Origin: Megascapheus bottae
Lineage: Eukaryota > Chordata > Mammalia > Rodentia > Geomyidae
Direction of reading: 5' to 3'
Assembly (NCBI GenBank): GCA_024803745.1
Contig: JANJXV010000010.1
Coordinates: 29,685,525 to 29,749,524, forward strand
Length of the DNA: 64,000 bases
Numbering within the stretch: position 1 is the stretch's first letter; each line of letters starts with the position of its first letter. Below the pieces are notes generated by a model. It was not told the DNA's origin. It did no database searches and saw nothing but the letters and a program-made list of their open reading frames with translations. The translations under genes and the position numbers were made by a program. Below are positions 33,078 through 44,740 of this stretch, one piece after another.

Positions 33078-34104
33078 AGAAAGATGAAATGGATTTGTGA
33101 AATCCAAGACTCTATATCATTTCAAAGTAGGAAAACCATATTTCCCTTTTTGCTGTTTATTTCAACTAATTAAGTTATGACATAAATATATGACATTTCA
33201 AAGCTTATTTCTAAATTATTATTATTTCTAAATGAAAACTCAACTGCATAAAAATGCAGAATCTATTCCTAAAAGAGAAAAGATCTCTCCAAATATTGTA
33301 TACTATCTTAATCTAAATCTAAACTGACCTTGAATTTCACATCTTCCTATAAATTTACCCATAAATCATCTGCTTTCTTAATGTCTTCATGCATATCACT
33401 TCATACTCCATAAAAACCCCTAAAATGATATTTCACACACTGTACTGCAGTCTGTTTTCTTTGTCTGCTGCCCCTTAAATATGAATATGTTCAGAAAAAT
33501 TACTCTATTTCATACTTAACATTGGGCAGAATCCATATTTAATGAATATTTGAATAAACCAAACCACATAGCTATCACCTTAAAGTAATGAAGACATTGG
33601 TGCCCTAGAATTAATTTATAAGAGGCATTCTAAAAATGCAGTGAGGTTCTTTGAGATGAGATGATTTCCAGATCAGTAGATGAATTCTAAGGGCATAAAT
33701 GGCAGTTTGAAGAAAACCGTTTTCATAAGTTGGTGATCTGAAGTGGATGAACTAAAATTCTTCCAACTGCAAAAGACGGAAATTTGTAATCAAAACCCCC
33801 ACATTCTTTATATTTCAATTATATTGATTATTGCCTAATACTTAAGATGTGTTTCCTGGTAGATATTATAGACACTGCATCAATCATATTGATTCCTCTT
33901 TAAAACAGTAGGTTCAATAAACAAATAGGTAAGATTTTTTAAAACATCTGTGGTTAGGCTTTCCTGAGGAACTGTACATACCATATCAGTTATTTGCCAA
34001 CTCATAATCATAAAAAGTATAAGAATAAGAGAAATTTCTGGACATATTTAAAATGCAAATGCTTTATTTCTAATAATATATAATAATTTATGAAACATTT
34101 TCTC

Positions 34105-34300
34105 TTTTTTTTTGGCAGTTCTAGGCTTGAACTCAGCATCTGGGCACTGCCCCAGAGCTTCTTTTGCTCAAGGCTAGCACTCTACTACTGGAGCCACAGC
34201 ACCACTTCTGCTTTGTCTGTTTATGTGGTACTGAGGAATCGAACCCAGGACTTCTTCATTTTGCTAGGCAAGCTCTCTACCACTATGCCACACTCTAAAT
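34105..34300 (-). mobile_element. IDL-Geo dimeric SINE, older
   Basis: Minus-strand copy with both halves (reversed TCTAGGCTTGAACTCAGCAT, ACTGAGGAATCGAACCCAGG, TTTTGCTAGGCAAGCTCTCT). It is more diverged than the 27-28 kb copies, and no clear TSD is seen. Confidence 0.9.
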
Positions 34301-36199
34301 TCTAACATATAATTTCTTTAGGGAAATGAAATATTAGCTTAACAAGAAAACTGTTAGTCTAATGGATGAAAATGCAAAAGCTGACTCCTTAAACCCTTAA
34401 GAACCACAGATGCCTTATTACCAGACACCACCTGCAGTCTGTGTTGCAATGTAAGTTTCCCATTTCTGAACACCACTGTGCTTGGAAACAAGCTGTTTCC
34501 CACCAGACATAACAATTCATCATGTTAGCAAAGTCTCAAAGTATTCCACAAATGGACATAAGGGAGAAAACTGACTATCTGCCACCTGCATTTGTCAAAT
34601 AATTTGTTCTTGAACTGCTGATCTAAATTAAAACTAGATTTTGAAATCCCTGAGAGAAATATAAGGCTGTCACTTACTGAACTCTATTTGTTAAAATGAC
34701 ATTACAGGAATTAAAGAATAAACTTATGTGCTGCATCTCTTACTTGTAGACTAAAATGAAATACTTTGGAAAACATAGGAAGTTATTTCCATAGATTAAT
34801 ATGAATTGTATTCAAGTAGCTGATGATGACTAATGAGCATAAATTCTCCAGCTACCTCAGAGTGTTCCTTCACAGGACGAGGTCAGTGAGAAACAATTGT
34901 AACCTGTTCCAGTAATCTATCTGAGGATCCGGGCAGTATGACCTCCATAGTAAAGCATGCTTCGACATACAGTCCACATAAATAAAGAGTAATTCTTCCC
35001 TTTGGACTGTTGCTATTGGAGCACCAGGATAATTGAGAATCCTAGATTCCCCAATCAAAGCCTAGCCCCTGTTTATCATGGCTGTTCACCTAGCTTTCAG
35101 TATATATTCTGCCAGTTTCATACACTTCTGAAACAATATAGGATTTTCCTATTAAAATCAGTGAGTCAAAATTATCTATGTTCCCTTTCAGTCACTTATT
35201 TCTTCTAAATACAGACCCTGAAATTGTTCCCTGTATAGATTGTTGGATTAAATGCTTCTGCATGAAGAGGGTGGTGCAGAGAGAGGATGATGCAGGTAAG
35301 ATTGGAATAGGAAGATGAATTTATTTTTTAGTTTCTGTGCTAAATTCTATCACTTGGGATATGAAACTTGGAAAACTACAGTGACAGGAAATTAAGTATG
35401 TAGACAAATGAGCCGAGGAAATCAATAATAAATGTTCATCTCGTTTAAAAATATCCATATATGTCTCTGTATTTCAGGAATTACTGAAATTCTGAAACCT
35501 CTGCTCACCTAATAGTTAAATAAAATAAATGAAAATAAAATAAATAAGAAGCAGCCCTTCCAATGGAAATAGTTGAAGGTACAGACAGTCCTGGAATGCC
35601 AATGTCTGCAGTTCTCAGATATTCTTGTTGAAAGTCCACTTATGCTCTAGCAGACATTGTTAATGTGTTTAAGCTTTTTTGTTTAATGATCAGTTCTTGA
35701 ATATCTTTAGGAAACATCAACACCAATAACTCAGTGCCACTAATGACCCCTTGTGTGGACTGCACATGAAAGTTTATGCAGTTCACAATTAACTTGATTG
35801 TCTTATTTCCCATGCCTTTCTGTTGGCTCAAATAAGCCTATTAATTTGTATTAATTTGTAAATCTATTCCTGCCTGCTTTTGAACCTGGAATGTCTAAGA
35901 ACTTGAGAAAAGAAAATAATTCCCCGAAAAACCTTGCACTTTCATTTTTACAGACAATGAACACAAAGGGAAAATAGTTTAAGGCATCAGGATCCCAACG
36001 AATTAGGATGCTATTTCAATCACAGAAATACTGCAAACATATTTATTTATATCTCTGGTTTAAAGAAAAGACGCTCTTTACAGATGAGTATGGATCTAGT
36101 TGACTCTTTTAGATGTATTTTAAAAACTCGGTGCCAACTGTCCAAAATCTGAGCAGGGCATCATTACTTGTATTTAAGCTTCATCTCTCTTTCTGTATG
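34301..36199. other. Repeat-poor AT-rich interval
   Basis: I see no gene or classifiable repeat over about 1.9 kb. An AAATAAAATAAA run lies at about 35518-35546 and a short TATTAATTTG duplication at about 35838-35860. Confidence 0.5.
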
Positions 36200-36214
36200 G
36201 ACTTTATCCATTTT

Positions 36215-36267
36215 TTCATATAATTTTATTGCAATTAATAGAAGGGTTACATGATATTTGCCAGATA
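36215..36267 (-). mobile_element. 53-bp L1 3' end insertion
   Basis: Only the terminal part of the L1 3' UTR is present (reversed: tail, GCAATTAATAGAAGGGTTAC, ATGATATTTGCCAGATA). GACTTTATCCATTTT occurs at 36200-36214 and 36268-36282 as a perfect 15-bp TSD. It is an extreme 5' truncation. Confidence 0.96.
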
Positions 36268-36282
36268 GACTTTATCCATTTT

Positions 36283-37205
36283 ATACATACTAATACGAAA
36301 ATGAGAGGAGAGGTAGGCAGAATCTATTTTAGTTATTCATATTAGTTTGGATAAAATGAAATAAAACAAAACCACAAAAAAAACTTTGGGGACAAAAATC
36401 TATAAGTTACTTCCTAAGGTCATTCCCACTTTAAAATTTAACTCTCCATTGGTATTAGTGCCATGCTCCTAAAATTCCCTCATTTTTGGATCTCCTTTTC
36501 ATCAGTAAATATTTTGAGGTATTACTAGTTTTAAAATAATTGTATTGATATTGACCACAAGTAGTGTTGCAAATTAATTGAACTGTTCATATTTTTAACA
36601 GAAATGTGCAAAACTAAAATGAAATAAAGTATGAGCTACTGGTGTAACAAATTTCCTTCTGCAATGATAGTCTGATCCTAAAAGTTTCTCTAGATGCAAA
36701 AATTTGAGTGAATCAGAAGTAAACATGCATTATTAAGCAAATCAAATCAATTTTCATTATTAAATTAACAAAATAACATGGGCTAAGAGAGTAGTAGGGT
36801 CTAGATCAAGATTTAATGGAAAGAACAGACATACAGACATGGTTCCTGCTCTTAAATTTTCTCTGCCTACAGAGAAAATCAAAGAGTAGCATCACAAACT
36901 GTGGTAAATGCTACTGAAAAGATAAACAAGTTATTAGATCATGAATGACTGTCTCCAACACTGGGGCTCACAGAGAAAATGAAGAATCGGGGACTTTAAC
37001 ATTGCAAAGAGGACATAAAGTTCTACTAATAATTAGATAAGCAGGACAAGTACAAGGAGGAAAAAAAGAAAGCTGTCAACATAAGGAAATAAAGTCTAGG
37101 AAAGGAATAAGGAAAATCTGTGGTAGCAAATAGCAAAAAGTGAGATGGGGAAATTATACAGTGTTCAAACATAAAATGCTTTGAGCTAATAAAATGTTCA
37201 TATTG
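36283..37205. other. Unannotated AT-rich DNA
   Basis: I see no gene or named repeat. Confidence 0.5.
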
Positions 37206-37221
37206 CTCCTTTTATTCTTTT

Positions 37222-37410
37222 TTGGCCAGTCTTGGGCTTAGGTCAGGGCCTGGGAACTGTCCTTGGATTTTTCCTCAAGGCTAGAACTCTACCACTTGAG
37301 CCTCAGCACCACTTCTGGCTTTTTCTAAGTATGTGGTACCAAGGAGTTGAACCCAGGTCTTCGTGCATGCTAGGCAAGCACTCTACCACTAGGCCAAACT
37401 CTCGGCCCTT
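37222..37410 (-). mobile_element. IDL-Geo dimeric SINE
   Basis: Minus-strand copy with both halves. CTCCTTTTATTCTTTT (37206-37221) and CTCCTCTTATTCTTTT (37411-37426) form a 16-bp TSD with one mismatch. Confidence 0.96.
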
Positions 37411-37426
37411 CTCCTCTTATTCTTTT

Positions 37427-37924
37427 ATACCCAATAGATCATGCTATTGAATGCTTTTAACTAACATATTCCAGACACTTAATAAGACTATTTTAAATAT
37501 TTATTTAGGAGAACTTTAGGAAACCTGCTAACTTTCATCTCAAAGTAAGTTTTGCCGTCACAACAAATCATATCTAAAGATTGTTCTTTGACAAACTTTA
37601 CATTTGAATAGTGCTCTTTAATCATATTATCTGGGAAATCAACTTACTTCTATTTTGATGCAGTTCAGCATCAAATATCAACAGTAAAGAATGGAAAAAA
37701 AACCCTTTTTCTCATTAGTTTTCCAGTAGTTTAACATCTAACCTTGAAATTCATATGTATATACATATGTACATCCGCATATTTATACATATATATAAAC
37801 TAAATACCTGTAATTGTGCAACCAGTCAAACAAGAATTGCAAAATGCTGCTAATACCATCAAAGAAATGTTCTGAACACACTTTAGACAAAACTCTGGGT
37901 TGCTGTTAAATAGTACCAGCAGTA
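37427..37924. other. Unannotated interval
   Basis: I see no gene. A degenerate TATACATATG patch lies at about 37753-37800. Confidence 0.45.
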
Positions 37925-38745
37925 ATGTGGTGCAGTGGAAAAGGCATGGAATTTGAATTTTAAAACCTGTGCTTTGATTGAAAAATAGAATACAACCAAG
38001 GCATCTATCTGTACCCTCATGTTAATTAAGCTATGGAAACAAGTTCAGATGCTGTACTACAGATGAATGAGTCAAGAAAACATTGGTTGAGTGATCAGTC
38101 AGTGTATCCGGATGTATAAGATGTACTCAGCCATCAAGAATGAATGTCATTTGCAGGGAAATGGATGGCTCTGGAAAGTATTACCCTGAGTGAAGTAACT
38201 CAGCCTAAGAAAGTAAAAGAGTGCATATTCTCTCTCCTAAGTGGATCCTAGACTCAAGTTATAACCTTCCTGGTAAACAGGGATATATGCTTGCATACAT
38301 GATCAGTTTTTCTCAAGCATAGTACATGCAGAAGTGAAATTCTATGGAGTAGATCCTTTGAGCAACAGTGCAACCAAATAGATTATCAGGAAAATGAAAT
38401 AGGTTTTGAATACGAGGTAGGGACTTTAGTGGGAAAAGGGCAAGGAATGAAAAGGGAATAGAGGAGTCCTGATATTCAATGGACATTTATAAAAGAGGAA
38501 GTAGGAAACTTGATGTGTTTGAGAGGAGGAGGGAGAATGACAGAAAGGATGATTATGATCAAGATGCACTGTATGTATAGACACATATGACAATTGTAAC
38601 CTCTTTGTACAACCAAGCAGATAAAAAAATAATTAACAATAAAAAATACTGTGTTTAAATACAGCTCTACTATCCATAACTATGAGGCCTTGAAAATTTA
38701 CTGCTTTACTAAGGCTCAATTTTTCTCATTTTGTAAGTTAGAACA
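37925..38745 (-). mobile_element. MIR SINE split by an L1
   Basis: Reversed MIR text lies on both sides of an L1. The left part is GTGGTGCAGTGGAAAAGGCA and ATGGAATTTGAATTTTAAAA (37927-37985). The right part is ACAGCTCTACTATCCATAAC, CTTTACTAAGGCTCAATTTT and TCTCATTTTGTAAG (about 38655-38740). Joined in order they follow the MIR consensus, with a CTGTG-containing string at each edge of the interruption as a possible decayed TSD. Confidence 0.7.
37990..38648 (+). mobile_element. Old L1 fragment (ORF2 end and 3' UTR)
   Basis: Decayed ORF2 C-terminal text is visible (CTATGGAAACAAGTTCAGAT, ATGTACTCAGCCATCAAGAA, TTGCAGGGAAATGGATGGCT). A purine-rich 3' UTR follows, ending in CAATTGTAACCTCTTTGTAC and an A-rich tail. 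The frame is disrupted. The 3' UTR resembles that at 49690-50120 but not that of the young L1s. Confidence 0.85.
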
Positions 38746-40387
38746 TGCATTCCAAACCAGCTAGACTCCAAAAGTTAGAATATCACAATTATCTATACAA
38801 TAAGGATGACACATCCTGATAGCTCACAGAGAAAACTAGGATTGACATAAATTCAATGGTTCTACCCACATTAAGGGTCTCCAAACTTCTAGCCACTGGG
38901 AACCAATAAATACAGAAACTGGCTAGCTATACTCAGTTATAAACAAACAAGAAACAACAACAACAAAAAAAACTTTCCCCAAAGGCAACTGTTTGTCAGC
39001 TCTAATGAGAATCTATTTCTTGTTACTGAATCCAGGATGGAGCAAGTCACGTCCCTCTGTTGGGGCCAGATATGTTGCCTTTTGTGACTAAATATACTGC
39101 ACTTGATTTCTTTCCTTTGGATGACAACCCAGCCTTTGAGCCTTTCCTTTGTAGAAGCAATCACCACATCATTTAATATAAAACAGAGAAAAGAAGTGCT
39201 ATTTGCAACTTCTTAAATTTACTATTTCCAAATAATGTGAAAACTTTGATTACCATCTTTCTTTCTCCCTTTAAACACCAAGATTTCAACTTTTCTAAAG
39301 CTACAGGGGCAGGGTACAGTCGTATATGAAGTGAAATAAACTCTGCAACAAAACATGACCTTTGATTTCAAGAGCTTATTTACAGTATCCTAAACGGGCC
39401 CTAGATACTCTGAAAGTTCATTATGACAGCAGAAGAGTAGGGGATGCGTGACATCAAATTATACCGTCCTGGTCAAAACCTAGAACTCCTCTTTTTGGCT
39501 AATGTTTTCCTCTTGAAACTCATTTGTTTTTTGTTTTTTGTTTTTTTTAAAAAACTAAGGTTTCATTGTTCCATGGCATGGCCAAATGGAAAGGCCATAG
39601 TCTTTAAAGGCAGATAAATATGAATGCAATACCAGCTGTGCTATTTGCTTGTGAGCATTGCAAGCTCATCTGCAAAATGAACAGACCACTGTCTATGTGT
39701 TTTTCTGGGTTGTTTACACCAGAGGTTAGCTCACTAGCATCAGTACCAGATCGTGGCACTGTCCTTGAGCTAAAAATTGTTGGTACCTCACAAAACATAC
39801 ATGGTTGGAAGACCTTGGATTTCTTTTGGGATAGAAGTACTAAACATACTCTTGATTTTCCATCTTGACTTATGCATCTTAACATATTCTTGACTTGATT
39901 CCTTAACCAAAGAAGTTTGTTGACTTATGTTTAGGGGATTAAGTAGATTGTAACCTTCCATGTAAGCTACATTCCACCAGCACTAGTGAGTGTTTCATTC
40001 ACATCACTTCTCCTCTGCCTTTGAGGTGCCAGCTGTGGCTGCAAGAAGCTCTGCTTTAAACAAGATCATCCACAATACTTGACAGTTTCCATTATGCAAA
40101 ATCCTTATGGTAGTGGAAAATGTCTTATCTTCTCAGGAGAATCTGTTCACTTTCTTCAAACTGAAATATCGGTACAATTTTGATACAAGTTGTCTAAAAC
40201 ATAAGTTGTAAAAGTATTTTAAGACAAGAAAAAGGTCTAATATATTTAACTTTTCTATGAAAATTAACTTGGTAAGATTATTCTAAAAAAGAACGTAGAA
40301 AAAACCCAACCAATTTCCAGGTCCTGCTGTTCACTTTCCAGAGTAGCCTTTACTTGCACTTGGTTAAATAAACTCCATGTTCATTAT
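38746..40387. other. Unannotated AT-rich DNA
   Basis: I see no gene or named repeat. Overlapping frames on both strands at about 39604-39885 have no recognisable domain. A TTTTTTG-rich run lies at about 39524-39550. Confidence 0.5.
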
Positions 40388-40393
40388 AGAAAC

Positions 40394-40468
<75 letters not shown>

Positions 40469-40695
40469 GAGAAAGAAAGAGAGAAAGAAAGAGAGAAAGA
40501 AAGAAAGAAAGAGAAAGAGAAACAAAAAGAAAGAAAGAGAGAAAGACAGAAAGAAAGAGAAAAGTGAAAGCAAAAAGAGTCTTAGCAAAATAGAAAAAGA
40601 GAAAGGAGAGGGAGGGGGAGAGGAAGGAAGGAAGGAAGGAAGGAAGGAAGGAAGGAAGGAAGGAAGGAAGGAAGGAAGGAAGGAAGGAAGGAAGG
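40388..40695. repeat. Large purine microsatellite (GAAA)n and (GGAA)n
   Basis: Pure GAAA units fill about 40391-40467 and then mix with GAGA and AAGAG variants to about 40560. After an impure purine linker, about 18 pure GGAA units occupy 40621-40695. The whole block is almost free of pyrimidines on the plus strand. Long frames across it (for example 40364-40771 minus) are low-complexity artefacts. Confidence 0.97.
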
Positions 40696-41290
40696 GAAAA
40701 TGTGTGAAATATATGTGTATATACACAAATACATACATCAACTGTATGTAAGAGAAATCTAAGTCACACATTCACTCATTATACCATATAGAGATAATTC
40801 TTAACTATAAAATTTGAAAAATCCTTCCATTTATTCTAATATTTTCTCTCTTTTCTAAAATCCTCCTTTACATTGAGTCACTCACCAGCTTGAAGAATCA
40901 TCAATTCTGGCCAACTAGGTATATGTGAAAAAAAAAACCCTGGAATTTCCAGAAAGTCTCTTCTGAGAGCAAATAGTGCCCCATCACTCAAAACTCTTCT
41001 ATTCACAGAGCTAAAATGTCAAGACAAAATTCAACCAGGCTACATATCTGACAGCTTGAGGATGAAGGACCCTCGGGATTTAGGAAACTCTATGGGTTAT
41101 ATAGAAAGGAACTAGTTGGAATTTGGCTCTAGGAACAATTTATGGAGTCTCCATAACAACTCTGGATTGCCTGCAGACTCTTAATATCTTTTAGTCTTCT
41201 TCATTTTTTTCTTCTTTCCTGTTTGTTTTCCTCTTATATGCAGATAATCTTTCCTGGCTTTATCGATGTTAGCATGATAAATGGAGAAGA
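40696..41290. other. Unannotated interval
   Basis: I see no gene or named repeat. Confidence 0.45.
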
Positions 41291-41292
41291 AC

Positions 41293-41293
<1 letters not shown>

Positions 41294-41341
<48 letters not shown>

Positions 41342-41375
41342 TGTGTCTGTGTCTGTGTCTGTGTCTGTGTGTCTG
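41294..41375. repeat. (GT)n with GTGTCT variants
   Basis: About 23 GT units pass into a GTGTCT hexamer array and end at the tail side of a SINE half. Confidence 0.96.
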
Positions 41376-41465
41376 TTGGTATGGCACTTGAACTCAAGGC
41401 CTGCATGCTGTCCTTTAGGTTTTTCACTCATGGCTTGTGCCATACTACTTGAGGCCCACCTCTGA
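41376..41465 (-). mobile_element. Geo/ID-like SINE right half, decayed
   Basis: The plus strand reads GGCACTTGAACTCAAGGCCT, GCATGCTGTCCTTTAGGTTT and ATACTACTTGAGGCCCACCT, a reversed right module. The left half is missing. Confidence 0.7.
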
Positions 41466-43169
41466 GAAAGATTTAAAATAGATAAAATATATTAGTGATT
41501 ACTTTTTCCTGTGTATTACAATTAAAAGAATTATTTCATTTTTGTACTTTAGTATTTTTACATTTTTGTAAACCTGGAACATATGATCACTTTTACTAGG
41601 AAAGAAATCATATCTTGGTGATATATGATTAAATTATAGAAAAACCTTGAATTTCAATAATATATAAATATATACACACATAAAAATCTTAGTCATCACA
41701 TATCAAAGTCTTCACTGAATTCTAAAATGATGTTTAGTTTAGCAATCAATATATTATTAGAAGAACATACATTAGTCTGATAAAAGCCTCAATCCATCAT
41801 TGTTTTGGATACAATAGAGGTCAGCTAATGGAATTGATAAGAAAATAATTTAACAGATTTTATCATTACTTCTGAGGATATGATATTGAAGTGTTAGGTG
41901 TTTTTGAAAACAGTCTTTTGAGAACATTTTGAAAGCTGTTTAATAAATTATTACTCTGAGAAGAATGCAATTATACTGCAACAGGACTGGGAAGAAAAAA
42001 AATAAGCCACATACATAAACATTGGTCAATATGCACCCATAAAGTGAGATAAAATTTACAGATAGGGTATTATATTATGAAGAAGCACAATACCATTACA
42101 ACTCAGAAAACATTATAATCTAGACAACTGTAGATGGCTCAGAAGCTGCTTCTGGTGATTTGTAGTTGTTAAGACACACTAAAGCTTTAGTCTGTTAGAG
42201 TTTAAATAATGTTTAATATTGAGGGGTAAAGAAAGATTTAGTTAGACAGAAAATCATAGAAAGTTAAAAACAGGTCCCCCAAAAATATAAAAATTAAAAC
42301 ACTGAGCTATAGACTATAGATGCACTGAACATCTCCAGAAACTTATGCTCGCAGATTTCCCCTCCACTTCCCCATAAATATAGGTAGTAAGGAGTATAGT
42401 TCATACTGCAGAAATGGAGTGGATATTGGGGAAGCTGGGGTTTTGAATATCCTAGATTTTGTTTACAGATCATCTTGAATAGCCCTTCCTGGTTTGAGAG
42501 GTTCGATAGCTTTGCGCAAATTGCTTTGCTGGCCCTGCTGTACTAAGGTAGCAGAAAAGCTGACCTAACCCACCATTTTACCCACTAGAGAAGCCTTTAA
42601 ATAGATATTTTGAAAGCTGAATTTTCCAAAGCTGTGAGAATAGGTCAATGAATGACCACATACTCACTGCCCAGATTTAGCAATAGCATCTGTTCCATCT
42701 ATGTTTTCCATTTCTGTGTATGTGTTTGATCATGGATTAAGAAAATACGTTACAGACACTATAACACTTTGAATAAAACATGCAGGACTGTATCTTCAAA
42801 AAAAATATTATCACAGCCTCATTGGGACCTGTGAAGGGCATCCCCTACCATTAGTACAAATTCATGTTCATGTGTTTCTAGTCATCTTTGAATTTTCTTG
42901 TAAAGATGTTTTATCTTAATGAAACTAACTCTAACCAGGTTTTAGGTGTTTTATAGTAAACAATCTCTAAGAGAATCCCCAAGGATCCAAGATTTACAGT
43001 CTTTATTTCCTAAGTAATCTTGCACAGTCCAACCTGAAATATTAACTGGACATGATGAAATAGCTTCTAAAGATTAGAATACAGCAGAAGTAACAGGCTA
43101 ATACCCTTGACATTAAGCCATAACATTCATTATGGGTTCTTTTTTAGTTATTCTTTCTTTCCATCTTGC
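41466..43169. other. Repeat-poor AT-rich interval
   Basis: I see no gene or classifiable repeat over about 1.7 kb. Confidence 0.5.
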
Positions 43170-43320
43170 TCTAAGGAAAGTCAATTCTCCTGTGAAGCAG
43201 CTCCAGAGAAATGCCTACTACCTGGCAAGGAATTGAGACTTGCCAATAACCACGTGGATGTGCTTAGAAGCAAATCCCTCACCCAGCTTAGTCCTTAGAG
43301 GAGGCTGGAGTTTTCCAGTC
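43170..43320 (+). mobile_element. MLT1-like MaLR LTR fragment
   Basis: CTGGCAAGGAATTGAGACTT, GCCAATAACCACGTGGATGT and TTAGAAGCAAATCCCTCACC follow the order of a block common in MLT1-type LTRs (AAGGAACTGAGGCCTGCCAA, CCATGTGAGTGAGC, GAAGCGGATCCTCC). The relic is non-coding. A library match would be needed to name the subfamily. Confidence 0.5.
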
Positions 43321-43685
43321 TGGCAAATGGTTTAAATGCAGCCTCTTGGCATACCTTTAGCCACAGGCATCTTAGTTTGTGATCAGATTTCTCAGCCACA
43401 GAAACATAAATGACAAATGTGCATCATTTGAAACAACCTGAATGCTGATCAACAAAGCTAGGATTTTATTGTTTTAGCTCTGCCTTAAATATGTTCAGAA
43501 ATTCTGCCTCAATACTTATGAACAATTTAAAATAACTCAGTCAACACTGAGATAAATGAATAATTCCCTGTGTGTTAATGGACTGAACAATCCAGATGCC
43601 ATCCCTCAGATACACAGAAGGGGCAGTTTATTTATTGCCCTAAAGAAAACTAAACTAAACTTGTGACTGTAAGTTTGTTCAATTA
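43321..43685. other. Unannotated interval
   Basis: I see no gene or named repeat. Confidence 0.4.
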
Positions 43686-43689
43686 ATCT

Positions 43690-44030
43690 TCTCTGTATTA
43701 GATTCCATGTATGAGTGAGATCACACAGTATTTTATTTTTGTGTTTAAAATTGTGATCTTAGAAGAGCGGAAAAGAGAATAGAAAGTATATCCAAAGCTG
43801 GGAACACAGAAGAGAAGACAAACTGCTCAACTGTGACACATGTATGCACATACACATGCACATGCACACACACTCATTACAGTTAGACAGGAGCTAGAAG
43901 TTCTGTGGTGTGATTTCACAGCAGGGTAACTATAGATCACAATAGTATATTGTACATTTCAAAAAGCTAGAAGAGAGATTTGGAAGTTGTCAGAACAAAA
44001 ATCTGATAAATGATTGAAGATTTCAATAAG
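43690..44030 (+). mobile_element. Old L1 3' end with 5' inversion
   Basis: The part at 43700-43740 reads TCCATGTATGAGTGAGATCA and CACAGTATTTTA, which is L1 sequence from just after ORF2 in reverse orientation. From about 43757 the orientation is forward: TCTTAGAAGAGCGGAAAAGA, then CAGTTAGACAGGAGCTAGAA, AGGGTAACTATAGATCACAA and AGTATATTGTACATTTCAAA, the L1M-type 3' UTR. Adjacent L1 segments in opposite orientation suggest a twin-priming inversion in an ancient insertion. A CA/TG-rich patch (43838-43876) interrupts it. Confidence 0.75.
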
Positions 44031-44522
44031 CAAAATGTGTTTCCAATATCACACAATATATACATATGTCAATATGTTCCATTGTATTCATCAGCATGGA
44101 TGTTTTATACTCTAAGTATCAATTAAAATTAATTTTATTTGAATGTTCTTTCTTTAAAGGCAACAGAGTAAAATTCTTTCACATCTACCCATTATTCTAG
44201 TAAGATTCACTTCCCAAATAATCTAACTTGTCCTTTTTTTATAATTCACAGGTGAAGATACATGGAGAACACATTGCCTGTGTTCTTTCTGGAAAAGAAG
44301 GGAATCTCATGGTTGCAGCTTCCTCAAGACACCTTTCCTGTAATATAGACTTAATTCATCCTATGAAAGGTTCTGATTTTCCCATTGAAAAATAATTGAG
44401 AGTTGAAAAATAATTCATTTGTATGAATGACTATTGGCAACATTTTTCCATGCGCATACATGAACACGTATGTGAGGGGATGTTTGTGGTGGGGTGTGTG
44501 TGTGTATGTGTGTATGTGTACT
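44031..44522. other. Unannotated interval
   Basis: I see no gene. A GTGTGTATGTG patch at about 44494-44520 lies on the tail side of the next SINE. Confidence 0.45.
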
Positions 44523-44740
44523 ACAGTTGGAACTCAGAGCCTGGGTGTTCCTTAATATATTTACTCAAAGGTGGTGTTTTACAATTTGAACTGCATCTCC
44601 ACTTCCAGGCTTGGGATGGTTAACTGAAATAAAGGTTCCTAGGACTTTTCTCCTCTGACTGGCTTCAAACCATAATCCTCAAATTTCATCTTCCTGAGTA
44701 GATAGATAGGATTATTGGCATGAGTCACAGGCACTTGGCT
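44523..44740 (-). mobile_element. B1-type/ID-like dimeric SINE, decayed
   Basis: The reversed right module (GTTGGAACTCAGAGCCTGGG) is followed by the reversed B1 half (CTGGCTTCAAACCATAATCC, TTATTGGCATGAGTCACAGG). A GATA triplet inside the B1 half (44701-44709) is a small local expansion. Confidence 0.82.

Larger units (their letters stand above)
31816..34104. other. Repeat-poor AT-rich interval
   Basis: I see no gene. It contains the CA microsatellite at 32359-32420 and a 21-bp tandem duplication at 33030-33071. The open frame at 32677-32943 has no recognisable domain. Confidence 0.5.

Noticed and set aside
39604..39885. Opposed 82- and 93-codon frames
   Set aside because: Overlapping frames on both strands without a domain. 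Nothing favours either as coding.
40364..40771. Long open frames rich in Lys/Glu/Arg (plus) or Phe/Leu/Ser (minus)
   Set aside because: They are translations of the GAAA/GGAA microsatellite. There is no non-repeat coding sequence on either side.
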